From the NCBI GenBank assembly GCA_035610835.1, contig CM069452.1, positions 64,948,919 through 65,012,918 on the forward strand: a DNA stretch of 64,000 bases. The letters run 5' to 3'. Shown here one piece after another: positions 24,204-35,672 of the stretch. The notes beneath the pieces are model-generated. The model was not told the origin of the DNA, searched no databases, and was given only the letters and a program-made list of their open reading frames with translations. Positions within the stretch are counted from its first letter, which is position 1; every line of letters begins with the position of its first letter. Position numbers and translations under genes: made by a program. This stretch comes from Ophiura sarsii (taxonomy: Eukaryota > Echinodermata > Ophiuroidea > Amphilepidida > Ophiuridae).

Positions 24204-24368
24204 GCGTGTTTCTGCTGGGAAGAAACCGCTAATGTAAAATTGTACTTGCCCAGCAGAAACAGGCAGAACCCGGCAATAATCGGCAATAAACGGCAATAAT
24301 CGGCAATAAACGGCAATAAACGGCAATAATCGGCAATAATCTTTTGCAGTGTCCCAGCAGAAACACGC
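24204..24368. mobile_element. Small inverted-repeat element with a 10-bp tandem repeat
   Basis: A perfect 17-bp inverted pair, GCGTGTTTCTGCTGGGA (24204-24220) and its complement (24352-24368), encloses seven 10-bp units of CGGCAATAA(A/T) at 24271-24340. A second CCCAGCAGAAAC lies at 24249-24260, just before the units. Confidence 0.7.
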
Positions 24369-24370
24369 CC

Positions 24371-24783
24371 ATAGTGTCTTCGCGACTTTTTGAAGTCATT
24401 TCTTGCAAATATACGTGTCTTAAACAATAAATAACATTAAAAAACATTTGGCTTAAGACACGAGCTAAGACGCATATAGGGCAATTGAGACATGTATGAG
24501 ACACGTCTTCAGGAGAGTCATGTCTTGCCAGAAGATACAAACTCAAGATATGTCTCAAAATTGGCTTTAATAGACATGTCTTACATTTTGTGTCTACATG
24601 GAGATACTTCTTTGCGGGACATGGCTTGCATTGAGACATGACTCATGTTTACTGAGACATGTCTCAAAACTGGCTTCACCAGACATGTCTTGGCTCGTGT
24701 CTTCAGCCAAATATTTTGCTATGTTTTTTTATGTTTAAGACACGTTTGCAAGACATGACTTCAAAAAGTCGCCAAGACACCAT
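24371..24783. mobile_element. Fold-back element rich in AGACATGTCT palindromes
   Basis: The ends ATAGTGTCTTCGCGAC and, from the right, ATGGTGTCTTGGCGAC begin inverted arms of about 100 bp (to 24480 and from 24690). The interior repeats GAGACATGTCTCAAAA and AGACATGTCTT. It starts two bases after the preceding small element. Confidence 0.75.
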
Positions 24784-24794
24784 TACAGTGTGAA

Positions 24795-24815
24795 TTTTAC
24801 GCTATCTACTGAAGA
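24795..24815 (-). repeat. Single hairpin motif CTATCTACTGAAGATAG
   Basis: A complete copy of the motif outside the satellite, reading CGCTATCTACTGAAGATAGC, just right of the fold-back element. Confidence 0.7.
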
Positions 24816-24959
24816 TAGCACGTAGGCCTATACATCACCATTGGCTGTATATACTAATACACAGAAAACCAGGCTAAACTTTAAGGTCGGTATATACACA
24901 AAACAAATTAGACTGGGTCTAACTTTAGACCCGTCTAAATGACGAATAGTCCTGGAAAG

Positions 24960-25182
24960 ACCATTTTAGGAACGTTAAGATCCAACATTTCACAAAAAGT
25001 ATCAAAAATGTCAAATTTATTGCATTCCATCACCAGATTTGGAATCACCATGGGAAATGCATTACATGTCTATAGTATTGGTTCAGTAATTCTTGAGATC
25101 GACTTAGAATTTGGAAATGCTTTTGAAACATGTTTTGTATAATATTATAGTAAAACATAGCCGCGCGCGTGGGAAGTTTTAA
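24960..25182 (-). mobile_element. MITE, CACTTTCCACGCGGC family, copy 4
   Basis: It contains ATTTGGAATCACCATGGGAA and GTATTGGTTCAGTAATTCTT, both shared with the copy at 8429-8700. The right end GCCGCGCGCGTGGGAAG is a decayed terminus. The left terminus is not clear. Confidence 0.6.
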
Positions 25183-27324
25183 AGGGTTTGACTTTCATAT
25201 TCTTTTTAAAAATTAATATTAAGTAGGACTTTCTGAACTAAATGTTTTGTAACGGACAAATATGTTCGAATATTGCGCTTTCTAAGATCTTCTGAAGATT
25301 TAGCGTTTGAATGTCACATGTGGTTCGCACGCACGTGTGAAGAATCTTCATGCACTTTTATACGCCGTGTAAATGCGCTAAGGCCTATAGTGTAGCATAT
25401 AGAATGTTTCGCTATGTTGTTAGATTGTGTCATCTTCTGAAGATAGTAAACTTTACTTTATTATCTTGATTTTCTTACTTTCCATCACATTTCTCTCGGC
25501 GGCTGATTCCATCTGATTTTGGGCATTGATGAAAAATCTGTCAGTCATTAGAACATTTTAAGACAATATTTAACAATGATCATGGGGTAAATGTCAAAAA
25601 AGAATCGCACTACTCTAGCACTAGTCAATTATCCGTGATTACTGCTGTTGGATTCAGATACAACACAAGGAAGTGAAATGTGTTAAAATAGCTCCAAAGT
25701 TAATCATTTCGATGTAAAAATTAAGCGGCGATAAACACCACGCAAATCCCCCTGCCTACCGCTGGCGTTGACAGTGAAACTTCGCCGTCTTTCATGCCTC
25801 ATCCGCGTTATTGAAATCATATAAATCGAAGTGCATTTCAAAAATTAACTGTCGATTGTTAAAAATGGCGTGAACATAACGGTCTTAATATTTCATTGCC
25901 ACTTCCGCTTTGTCGTTGACCCCTCTTGGTGACCCCTTCCATGGTCCTTTTTAAAGATGTGATGAATCAAAATGCGTCTTAGATTGAGTAGTTTTAGATC
26001 TGTGGAGAAACATAGAGCGAGTTTTCTATCAAAACACTCGGTGTGATGAATGGTGAAGTGTGAGTAGATGGTGGCGCCGACAGACATAATTTGTATGCTT
26101 CCTGATGGTCTTGCTTGGATCGTGTATATAACCAATACCATATAAGTTTCAAAACGTTTAATAAGTAAGAATAATAAAGTTTTATCAGGTGAATAAGAAC
26201 CCCTCTCCCCCCCCCAAAAAAAAAACAACCACCCACCAATCACCCCACAATAAACCCAAAATACCAAAGAAAGAATAAAGAAAGAAAGAATAATAAGGCT
26301 TTATCAGATGGAAAAAGTTATGAAAATAAACCTCAAACAACCCCCTCTCCCCAACAACAACAACAAAACAAAATAATAATAATAAACAACTGTTTTTGCG
26401 GGTCCAATCAACCCATAATGTTTCAATTCCAGTGGGTTTATTTCTTTTCAATTTTTGAAAAGAACTATGGAAAAATTATTTTTTAATTTCAAAATTTCAA
26501 AATTGTTTTCCTTAAAAACAATTCACATTTCGATTCGAAAGTCAAAACATTAAAGGCGTAGACAACTTCTTTATTTTGAAATGGTATCATTTAATTGTTA
26601 TGAAAATATTACACGGGCCTTCTTTTACTTTCACCATTTCAGTTTCAAACAAAAACAAACTTTTAGAGTATATTGAATTTACAGGTAAAGACCACCTATC
26701 TATCTTCAGTAGTACAAGTATCACATGTATTGGAGTAAATGATAGGCTAATAATGTTTTCACAGACCATCTATATATACCAGTCTATGATCTTTTGATAG
26801 ACATCAAACTGTGCAAAGATGAGTTATCTTCATCGTATACATCAGGGTATTGACTTATTCATTGTTAAATTATGCTATCTTCAGTAGATAGCACGATAAT
26901 ATCACGTGTTTACACGCCACTCTTCAGTTGGAACCACATGACGATTGACGATTGCCATCTTCGTATCGTATGCGCTGTTTTTATTATGAGTTATTATCTT
27001 TAGTATCATCATATCTATAACATGTTTGATGATTACCTTCATTTTTTTTCCTTAAAAGGGGGGTGGGGGACTCAAGGAAGTTTTTGATTAGATTTTTTGA
27101 ATTTTGAATTTTGTGAGTGCTGTAATTATTGAACTATTAAAGGTAGATGACCCGATCACATTCCGTAACACAGAATTATTTCAAACATACGGAGATTTTC
27201 ATATCATATGAAAGCTCGTATTTTTCTCATCATCATACTGAAATTTGACGGCCTAAATCGGTATAATTACGGAGAAATCGATAAATAACGTCGAATTACC
27301 GCGAATGGTGGTAACCACCGATAT
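25183..27324. other. Unannotated DNA up to the gap
   Basis: Two decayed hairpin motifs lie near 25280 and 25432, and an intact one near 26876. Bases 26165-26215 and 26285-26350 are a diverged duplication (AAGAATAATAA-G-TTTATCAG followed by CCCTCTCCCC). No gene is supported. The frame of 124 codons at 25893-26267 on the minus strand lacks coding character. Confidence 0.5.
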
Positions 27325-27424
27325 NNNNNNNNNNNNNNNNNNNNNNNNNNNNNNNNNNNNNNNNNNNNNNNNNNNNNNNNNNNNNNNNNNNNNNNNNNNN
27401 NNNNNNNNNNNNNNNNNNNNNNNN
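27325..27424. other. Assembly gap (100 N)
   Basis: Exactly 100 N, the usual placeholder for a gap of unknown length. Order across it rests on scaffolding, so features on the two sides may be further apart than shown. Confidence 0.99.
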
Positions 27425-29218
27425 GTCCATACTCTAACAGTACTTATTTACAGTCAATGGGTCCCCGTTGCTTTTTTAACTTGCCGAATTTGCGTTATTA
27501 AGGCCTGATATGATGGGGATATGATTTGGTTTAAAAATATGAATTTCTGCCAAAAACACAAAAATAACTAGTTATAGCTGAAATGGTTCCTTCCAAAGGT
27601 ATTCCAATAAACTGCGCATGCTAATTATCATTTATAAAATTCTGCACATGCAGTTTTCCATCACCAGTTGATCTCAGTTGAAAATTCCCATAGCGTTAAT
27701 GCACGGCCGATAATGAGCAAATTTATATTCATGGGGTGATTTACTACGGATGTGGAGTATTATGAGGACAATGTCTCTTTAAGAAGCGCACTGATGAACG
27801 CATATACCGTTTTGTCAAATAGTCGTATTTGTTCCGGATTGTGATTGTTGGTACAGATTATAAGAGGTCTCTATCCAAATAAACTTTGACAAATAAAAGC
27901 TAATATTATCAGTCAGTCAGTAGCTTTAAATAGAAACATAATAACGTGTATTCCTGTTTCTTTTTAAGTCGTCTAATATTGTTTTTTGTATACCGACCTA
28001 TATGTATACCAATTAGAGTATTAAATATGCTAAATCCGACGCGGACCGGTATTTATAAACAATAACAGGAAATCACTATGCAAACATGTCATGGTCATTG
28101 AATTGAAAAGACAAAAATGTAGAACAGCTTTTTTTAAATAAAAAATGCTTCTCAATTATGATATCATAGAACATCTCAATAAAATAATTACAATATCTAG
28201 TCGAAGTATAAACAAGTTTAAATGGGGAGAAATTGGCAAAATATTACACTTTTTATCTATTTTCTACATTGTAATGATCAATACTAATGACTGTGTATCA
28301 CAGTTTTTCACTTTAAAATAAGGATTTTATGAAGACGAAAATTAGAAAAACCTGTTCTTACGATTCACAAACCTGGACATTTCCAACATTACGATGGAAT
28401 GAAGATGGTTTACGCTATATCGAAGACAGACAAATTATAAACCAACGAATAAGACACGGGGACCTGTTCTACAGGGCTGATCGACACATACTTTTTTAAT
28501 TTTAGATTTCTTTTTAATTTTTGATTTTTATATCAATTTTCAAAGTAAAAATGACACCTCTTTGAAATGTTGAACATGAAAATTCTTTCGAAAATGTCTC
28601 AAATTAATTAACATTGTGAATACTTGAATATTGAGTAAAAAACACCAGCTGGACCGATCGACCTTACCGGAGAAGTCCGAAAAATCGGTAGAACGAAGCG
28701 TTTTTTCGTCACCTAAGCGATACATTCTTCCCGCCACACTTCAATAATACATTTGTCATCTTTAAGTCCCCATGTGATACAATATATTACGTATGTTTTG
28801 CAAATATTGTTAACTTTGTCCTCCGAGCTATCAATCGTCAAACGAGGCCATCTGATTAGGTATCAATTAAGGTTTAATATTCAATCAGGTTATGATGCAA
28901 GCCCCTTCGAAGTTTCAGCTGTAACAATATATGTGTGTCCAACTTACTTGAGCCGAAAGACAAGTTGTCGTTAATAGGCTAATCACGTAACATTCAGTAT
29001 CTTCCCGTCACCGTGATCAAGTTGTTTTTATATTTCCTCATTCAATGAACTTCTCCACAAATACGCGCGAAACACCTGTTCGGGATATCGTCTGTTTCCG
29101 TTGACGACGTAGTGGTCCATTGTTTTTTGCCCAATAAAAGCAACATTTGTCGTCCATATAAGGATTATACGATCCTAAACATATTTTGGGTAAACCGGCT
29201 TTACGGTGGCGCTATTAT
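27425..29218. other. Unannotated DNA, possible intron of a minus-strand gene
   Basis: If the exon at 29437-29524 is real, this region would hold its first intron or later exons. I searched for acceptor sites in matching phase and found none convincing. A MITE-like left end lies at 28466-28489. Confidence 0.35.
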
Positions 29219-29436
29219 TAGAAAACTCGACACAAACACATGACGATGGTAATTAACGATAAGTGACAATGAAAGTCGTTCACAAACATCTGTTTTAGCA
29301 TAGATCGTTCTATGACTGCATAGTTCTTGGGTAAACAGGCAGGGGTAAACAAGATAAAGCATACCGGACTAAACGCAAAAGTAAGATAAAGATGAAGAAA
29401 TAAAAAAAAATTGAGCATTTTTAATGTAAAACTTAC

Positions 29437-29524
29437 CCGCTTGACATACAAGCAATATAGCTGATAATGTTATCCCTAATGAAAATATCCACGACGTACA
29501 TATCACACTAATATCACCCATCAT
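29437..29524 (-). CDS. Candidate first coding exon encoding a signal peptide
   Basis: Read on the minus strand, tandem ATG codons (29522-29524 and 29519-29521) open a frame of 29 codons plus one base, ending at a strong donor, GCGG|GTAAGT (29436 downward). Residues 12-29 (WIFSLGITLSAILLVCQA) form a hydrophobic core ending in a plausible signal peptidase site after CQA. A signal peptide followed at once by a phase-1 intron is common in animal secreted and membrane proteins. A CCAAT box in the right orientation lies about 95 bp upstream of the ATG (29617-29621) in a locally CpG-containing stretch. The partner exon is not found, so the protein is unknown and the exon could be fortuitous. Confidence 0.45.
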
Positions 29525-30219
29525 AGTTTGTGTACAAAAATAAAAATAAAACCTCTATCCGGACTTCTCCGCTTGTATGCGACCGTATTTCAGATTATTA
29601 ATGTCGCCGTCCGTCGATTGGCTCCCTTTCTTTTAAAGGAAATATCGCGTGGAATTATGGGAAGCAACTTTTTTTTGCCCAGCAGCACCGTCGGTATATT
29701 TAGTATAAAGCATATCACACGCGTCAATTAGAAATTCTAATTCAACTTTACGTTAATATGCCAGACAATCAAGGAAGTGAATTTGAATAATACCAAGGTA
29801 AGACAAATGCTACTTGAGGCAATTGTTTAACTGTTTTTTTACAACAATACTTATTTTACTGGTTTTTACACACTCAAATGTAACACAAAGTATTTATCTT
29901 ATATAGGCCTATATTATATGACACACAAAAAAAGATGATGAAATCGGTCTTATGATAACTTCTCTCAAGTTAAATCATGATTATTGCGCCACGTGTAACA
30001 GACAGACAGCAGAAATGACATAAACGACATAAACGACAGAGATTGAAAAAGACAGACTTGACAGAAAAGTGATGAATCCCAGTGCGAGTTTATTATTGAA
30101 ATGGAGTTCTTAGTCCAGAGGAAATTCATGGATATGGCCTGACAGGTGTTAAGTTAATACACTCTCAGAACAGGTATTAAAAAAACCATGTATTATGGTA
30201 ACATTTTGTTTGTGTTCTA
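29525..30219. other. Possible promoter region and unannotated DNA
   Basis: Bases 29540-29700 are less AT-rich than their surroundings and hold a minus-strand CCAAT box. The rest shows no feature I can support. Confidence 0.35.
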
Positions 30220-30491
30220 TTAACCCTAACCCCCCTGAGTGCTAAAAAATGCTGATCCTAAATCCCTCTCCAAACACATGCGCCGTCGGTTTTCGATGAC
30301 GTAGTCAACCGAGCCTATATAGTGAGCGCAGTATACTGCGCGAATGTGTAGCTGAGAGCCGTGGCTTAGTGGTTGGGACGTGGGGCTTGAGAACGGAGGG
30401 TCCCCGGATCGAATCCCGGCAGATTTAGTTGGCGTTTTTTCCTCGAAAATCGTGATCCCGGTCAAAACCCCTAAACCGGGATTAGGGTTAT
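30220..30491 (+). mobile_element. tRNA-derived SINE A, copy 1, with telomere-like termini
   Basis: The left end is TTAACCCTAACCCCC and the right end GGGATTAGGGTTATAA. A tRNA-like part (30358-30420) has an A box TGGCTTAGTGG (30362-30372) and a B box GGATCGAATCC (30406-30416), the two internal promoter elements of RNA polymerase III. Upstream lies GCGCAGTATACTGCGC, a palindrome. After the tRNA part come GTTTTTTCCTCGAAAA and CGTGATCCCGGTCAAAA. A second copy is at 48.22 kb and a head fragment at 51.99 kb. Confidence 0.85.
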
Positions 30492-30693
30492 AAGAATGTT
30501 GATTAAAAAGTATACTACATTGGTTAAAAATTAAGCGTTGGTTAAAATATTACTTTTAATACTGCCTGCGTTGGTTAAAGAGTAAAAATATAATTCATTT
30601 TTAGTTAATTAAGGCATCATAATTGTAACCAACAATAGGTCATAACAAGATTCCCGCCAAAGAATTTCAATGGCGGGAAAATAGTTTGTGCAA
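30492..30693. other. Short unannotated stretch
   Basis: Repeated TTGGTTAAA words occur at 30520-30580. Nothing else is seen. Confidence 0.4.
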
Positions 30694-30923
30694 TCCGCAA
30701 TTGTTAGACCACGTCAGAATGTGTATATGAAATCAATGGTGTCATTTTCCGCCTCTGGTATATTGTGCCCATTATTGGTCCAATATTGGTTTAACATTGG
30801 CGCTCTTCAATTGGCATTATGTTGCTGACCAATATTGGTCCAATAATGGGCAAAATATACCAGGGGCGGAAAATGACACCATTGATTTCATATACAAATT
30901 CTGACGTGGTCTTACAATTGCGG
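30694..30923. mobile_element. Palindromic MITE, CCGCAATTGT ends
   Basis: The arms are 30694-30790 and 30823-30923. The ends read CCGCAATTGTTAGACCACGT and, from the right, CCGCAATTGTAAGACCACGT. Inner parts match around AAATCAATGGTGTCATTTTC and CCAATATTGGTCCAATA. The spacer is about 30 bp. No clear target duplication is visible. Confidence 0.8.
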
Positions 30924-30949
30924 CCGCTGTTACAAGTTATCGCTTCCCG

Positions 30950-31320
30950 GCCTTTTTGCTAGGATCTTGTGCCTTGTCTTGTGCCTTGTCCTGTCCCTTG
31001 TCCTGGGCTTGCCCTTTGCCAAAGTTGGTCCTGGCCACAGGTTGGCGCCAATATTGTGATTTGATCATTACATTACCATGGAAATCCAATATGGCCTCCC
31101 TATAATCTAATATGGCCTCTGAAATCATGAGTTTGGCTATAAAACTGTAAACATTAATGATACAGACATATATGTGGGCGTAACATCCATGTTTTCAAGC
31201 ATGAGGAATATAGCAACGGTTTTATCGATGTAACTTCATATTAATTGCATCACCAACAAAATCCAATATGGCTACTCAAAAATACAATATGGCCACAGAA
31301 ATCATTAAATTGACCATAGT
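30950..31320. repeat. Short CTTGTGCCTTGTC repeats and CCAATATGGC duplications
   Basis: Bases 30965-31008 are a short tandem repeat of CTTGTGCCTTGTC type. AATCCAATATGGC modules at 31080-31140 and 31258-31315, with a weaker third near 31410, suggest an old, diverged duplication of about 180 bp. Confidence 0.45.
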
Positions 31321-34300
31321 ATTTTTGCGACAGAGTCATATTTTTTGGGCTGTAGACCAAAATTAGTAACTATGAGAACCTATTATAGGATTAGTGATAG
31401 TTTGATTATTACATGACCACCACAAAATATATGGTGTGTGTTTGTAATATAGAAACAACTTTTCGTTCTATACTTTGAGCGCACTACATTTCCTGGAAAT
31501 TGTACTATATAAGATTGAAATTACAAGATGATCATCAAATACCCCCAAAAGTACGATATCTTGGGTTATTTATTATCATCAATCATCGCGACCGTCTGAT
31601 GAGAATATGGTGGTGTGCCCTAAATAGATCAGACTGAAATTGTTAATTTGAGCAAAAGTGGCTGTGGATAAACAAGCTAGAGATGCAGTCCCCGGAGCAC
31701 TTGATGCATACAACAGTTGAAAACTGTGACACTGGGGCTGCTTTTCTGGTCTCTCCCCCTTCTCTGACCATTGGTGAGACTTCTTCTATCAGTCTTCCCC
31801 TGAAATTTTCACTCTAAATTCACTCTAAAACCATGATTTTGAGGTAATTAGGAATCGTATCGCTCTGTAACTTGGAATGCATGTACGATTTATGATCAGA
31901 AATTTAATCTGCAAAAAAATCTACTTTCTAAAAAATATCATGAATAGAGGGCGCTCTCTGGAAAAGATCACATAATATGCCTTTAAATATGGCTCCCATG
32001 TGATTTGGAATTCATTCCTCCCCATCAATGATGCAAGTATAATTCACGATAGTCCCAAACTTGAGAGCCTAACAAGAAAAGTTTGTCCTTTTATTTAATT
32101 AATGAGATGTTAAGTCTAACTTATTTCTTGGTACTGGGTATCAATAGGGGGTCACATAATTTACGATCGTCTGGATTTGACAATCCCAGGGAAAGCAACA
32201 TCTGTGTCCATCTCAGAAGTGGTATAAATTGACCCTGTCATATGACACTACAGGTGTACACAAGATCCACTGAGAGCTTGGTTAATCCACCATCGCTTGC
32301 ATGGGCTGGGAGAGATAAACTGTACTCCCCCTCCCCCGCCCCTCCCCAATTTGTATTCCCTCTACTTGGAACTGGTTGTACGGTTACAGTGCTGAACTCC
32401 CCACATTGATACTCCAATTCTTATGGTTTCAAGCTGTTTCTGTCGTGTATGTCATTTCTGCTTACTGTCTTTTACACTTGCCGTGAGTATTACGCATGAT
32501 ACTTACGTCAGGACAGAGTATAGCCTACCACTGATCTTAAAACAAAATTGACTAGAAACTGCCAGATTTTTCTTAGTAATCTACGCCATCAGGTATAAAT
32601 CGGGTTTCATTTAAGTATGGGCTTCCCAATTTCCTCGCCTACTCATTTTGTTCGATACTATGGTCCAGCACAGGTGTGTTACCTGATTGCTATTTACGTT
32701 GACCTTTACTGACTGAGGACAAAGCGAATGTTATAGAAAGTCAAAGGAAGTATTATGGTATTAATACTCTCAAGCCTTCTCTCTTAAAATGTAAGTGATA
32801 CTCATATCCATTCTGTGTAAAATAGACACATTATTTGCTTACTTAGGAGTACACCTGTCATTTAGCATAGTCTATTAGAGTGACATTACCAAATTAAAGA
32901 TTTTATTCACATTGCTGTAGTATTGTTGTTGTTCCAATGGTCAGTGACTTCAACAACCAGAATATAGATAGATTTTTACGATTATTGTACAAAATACGAC
33001 CCAAATTCTCAAAAGAGTATTCTTGGAGATGACGTAAAATATGCAGCGCTTGTATTCATGCTACACTTTCCTCTCGAAAATACGATTTTTTGCAAGATGT
33101 GGCGTATCAGAGCTTAACATATTATTTAGTTGTTAGCAACCTTGAGGTACATATTATAGTTAAAGTGAAGCATTTACAAACAAAACGTTTCCCTACGTTT
33201 ATGGGGAAAACCGCCTATACAATGCATTTGCCGTTCGAGATTGCAGAGAAGTTAATCTGTTTGTTTTTTTAAAACAGTCCTTAAAAGGACTTTAAAATGC
33301 TAAACTCAGTATACCCATTAATCCAATTAATGATTGTTGTTCGTTGTCTTTAAGAATGGTTGTAGCGAGTCATTTCTATTTAAAAAGAAAAAGTTTACCC
33401 TCATTCAATTGATGACTAATTTTCAGTCAAATTAGTTAGAAATGGTTTTCACCTGCTAACACGTCGTCTCTTATATCTCAAAAAGTTACCAATATTTTTA
33501 TCTCAACATTTCACAGATCAACGTATATAGGTACCGATACTCTCTCCGATTCCGAAATATGAAGAAGTGGTTTGCTTCACTTCAGAAGTTTCCAGCTCTC
33601 CCGTTTTCGACTTAATTCTTGGGTCACGATGTACTTAAAAATACCAGTATTCATTCATGCAACCCATTCATTCATCATGTTCATATATATCCATTCACCT
33701 TTGTACAACGTGTAATTTATCCTAATTGGGAGCGAATAAACACTGGGGTTGGTAATGTGAATTTATCCTAGTAGAACACGTGTAATTCCAATGGGAACAA
33801 TTTGTATATGTTGGTTGGGCACTATTGGTAATTTTTCCTATTTTGACTAAAAACACAGTTTTACCAACAATTTCGATAAAAATAATAACAGAATCGTCAT
33901 GAGAACTAATTCACCCACTATTTGAAAACATTCCCCGACAAATAGCGAAAGGTTTGTAAAAATCGGATCTCTCAAAAATCTGCAGGTGTAGTTGTTAGCA
34001 GACATACCCTAGATTATCGCACTAAATTGCAAGAGTTTGATCAATATATTTTTAAAAGTAATTGACCTTTTTTTGTGATTTTTTTTGCTTTGACAGTTCG
34101 AGAATGACTATCAGTTGATGTTTCTAAAGTTTCAGGTGAATTGACCCCGTAATATTTGTTTTAATGCGATTTTCTGGGCAATCCGTTTGAGGCCGATTTT
34201 GGGGTAAAAAGGTGAATTTGTCCTATTCATCCATCATATATTCTTTTATTTTAGTAATTCAAAATGATTATTAAGGGAAATTTTTTCTCGCATAGGGAGT

Positions 34301-35670
34301 ATTTATACTAGCTCAATAGTTATCAATCGATTTTGACCAACTAAGATCATTTTAAATCGAGTTTAATTTTTGTTTTCCCCTTTCGCGTTGTAATTTATCC
34401 TAGTTTTACCAACCAGACTGGACATTGAAGAGCTTTGAAAACGTTCTGTTTGTATTTTTTAGCCGGAAAAAAGTATACATCTGGGATGGCGGCTATCTCA
34501 TCTTTCGAAAAATATATATTTAAAAATAATAGTGTTATAATTAATATTTTGAATTATTTATCCAAAAAAACTGGTTGGCATGTATTTTCTACTCTTTGCC
34601 TAAATCTAGTAAACCCATGTCGCGTCCGCCTATGGTCCGCCCCTGAAAAATCCAGTAAATATCGACGACGCTCAGGTCTATTTGTCTCAGCTATATATAG
34701 CCTATATCCTCGTTCATTATTATATTATGGGCAAAGAAACTCTCTTTAAATTTATTGAATTTATATAGATTATGTAGATATTAAGTATTAATGCTAGAAA
34801 TGTTGTTCTTTATCATGTTCTAGTTGATTTCTGTGTCCGAAAAAAGATGTTTTAAACTTGTTTACAAATCTAGTCTTGGGCGATCGCATTATTTATACAT
34901 CGGAAATGTGGAGTAACATGTGTTTCAAATCATCTTGAAGTGGCTGTGAAAACTCATGTAATGCGTGATTTCATTCGGGTAAGTGAGTTAATGTTGAATA
35001 TTTGTTAAATTTAAAGATTTCTAAACATATATCCACACGTGTCTTAGTTACGACTTGGTTAGAAAATGTGAAATTTCAACTTGCATTTTTATGTTAGCCG
35101 AATTCGGCAGTCATGATCACTGCCTTTGAGTCATGTGCGGGCATTATAATTCACATTTTTGCTGCTATTTCTCACCACATTCGTAAATAAAAGGAAACAA
35201 GATGATGAGGACGTAAACGTGAGCATCGGGGGGTGTAACATATGAAATTTATCTCTCTCTGTCGTGGATTTTGACCTCCATATCGGGTCTGCACGTAGTC
35301 CTTTGGTACCAAAATCTCATGATTTTGGTACTTCCATGCTTCCTCAGGCAAGTGTGTTGAAGGGAACCAATTTAATAACCTATAACCATTTCCTGACCAG
35401 ACTTATTGCATAGTCTATAAAGCAATTGAGTATCTCCTGGGGAGGAAAGTAACTTCTAGTTCTATTCATCCATTTATTAAGTTTATTGATTCTTTTGTCA
35501 TGCATGCATGTTTGTCCAATGTTGGGCATGCATGGATTAACACAGGACAAAGGGATATGCACCAGTTAGGACGGGGGGATTTTAAATACATTTTATCACT
35601 GCTAGATCCATTTTAATCACGTTCTTTGTTCATTTACTTTGTTCAGCTATTTATTTCTACAAGCCCGATT
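31321..35670. other. Long unannotated stretch
   Basis: I see no coding exon, RNA gene or complete mobile element. GTAATTTATCCTA occurs as a direct repeat near 33711 and 34389, with variants between, hinting at an old duplicated segment. The largest open frame (104 codons at 34435) lacks coding character. Confidence 0.5.
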
Positions 35671-35672
35671 TT

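Noticed and set aside
28663..28715. A second exon for the signal-peptide exon (residues DEKTLRSTDFSDFS)
   Set aside because: Phase would fit and a GTAAGG donor is present, but the acceptor has a purine-rich upstream tract, so I do not support it.
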